From Cyclina sinensis (Eukaryota; Mollusca; Bivalvia; Venerida; Veneridae), in NCBI GenBank assembly GCA_012932295.1, contig JAAONU010000018.1, forward strand, positions 5,636,206 through 5,700,205: DNA of 64,000 nt, given 5' to 3'. The notes under the pieces are model-generated. The model was given only the letters and a program-made list of their open reading frames with translations, ran no database searches and was not told where the DNA came from. Each line of letters starts with the position of its first letter. The first letter of the stretch is position 1. Of this stretch, positions 63,430 to 64,000 are shown piece by piece. The position numbers and the translations under genes were made by a program.

Positions 63430-64000
63430 ATCATCATGACTATGCTAACTGTGAAGACATGGAAAAAATCAACAATTTCATGAACATAAAAAGCAAAGAA
63501 ATCTCAGCGCACCTTTCGTCACACATTGGCAGACAGGTTAACTAATCATCTGAATAACAAGATCTCTCTGCAAATTGTAAAATGAGCTCAAATTCAGGAA
63601 TTATTAAGTATACATCAAAATAATCCGGGTCGTTTTAGTAGCATATATTTCATAACAATAATAAAGTTAATGGTAACTTTACATTCTATCTCCTGTGCGA
63701 CCTTAGACGTCCCTTTGTAGATCACCGACCTTTAGGTCATTCTGGCGGGTTCCGCTTCCTGTCCGAGAATTGAGGCAGGCATGTCAGGCTTTCCTATTCA
63801 GATGATTGTGGCACCCTGCAAATATTTAAAAGACAAATATACCTGATTCCGTATGATAAATGTTGAAATAAATAAATCTATAAATCTGGTAAGTTTCGGT
63901 TTCGGCATTTTTATTCTTGACAGTTTCAAAGAATGCCTGACAAGGGAGCATTAAGGGAGCCTATTTTTTATTATTATTAAACTGGTGTTAGGAATGTCAA
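63430..64000. other. Right window edge, nothing recognised
   Basis: No supported gene; possible 5' flank of the Tc1-like remnant. Confidence 0.35.

Noticed and set aside
62280..63540. Terminal inverted repeats for the Tc1-like remnant
   Set aside because: Candidate AACACCTTT / CACCTTTCG motifs are not reverse complements of each other, so no boundary is claimed.

Overview
The window is eukaryotic nuclear DNA, AT-rich, with intron-split genes and very dense repeats. The repeat families point to a bivalve mollusc, probably a venerid clam: dispersed elements opening with AACAAGAGGGCCATGATGG, short elements with TTAACCCT ends, and tRNA-derived SINEs. The taxon is inferred from remembered repeat style and is not proven here. 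No prokaryotic gene organisation is present.

Three protein genes are supported, all on the minus strand. (1) 119-11385 holds the first six coding exons of an ABCA5-like ABC transporter. They encode the whole first transmembrane domain; the nucleotide-binding domains lie off the left edge. (2) 26855-31293 is a complete four-exon TMEM180/MFSD13A-like membrane transporter (copy A, 475 aa). (3) 39692-49744 is a tandem paralogue (copy B, 479 aa). Its first three exons have the same lengths as copy A (888, 155 and 84 bp) and all splice phases match, but intron 2 has grown from 0.3 to 7.6 kb by repeat insertion. Exons were joined by hand at GT/AG sites that keep the frame.

The rest is mainly repeats. 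Two minisatellites (about 47 bp and 41 bp periods) flank one 145-bp ABCA5 exon. The 47-bp array is built from that exon's own 3' end and splice donor, so it carries many consensus decoy donors. At least a dozen dispersed elements (5.9-7.3, 15.5-23.6, 24.7-25.3, 31.9-33.6, 40.4-44.3 and 52.8-54.5 kb) share one plan: short complementary blocks near the two ends, a central tandem array, and a hairpin outside one block. This matches non-autonomous Helitron-like (Helentron/HINE, 'pearl'-type) elements. Other items are a 1.68-kb element with perfect 32-bp terminal inverted repeats and a 7-bp target duplication (59561-61239), a 245-bp fold-back element, SINEs, decayed LINE pieces, a broken Tc1-like transposase, and a decayed ORF split by a small terminal-inverted-repeat element.

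The remaining intergenic DNA (11.4-14.1, 33.6-36.8, 44.3-46.5, 51.1-52.8 and 61.2-62.5 kb, among others) shows no gene I can support.
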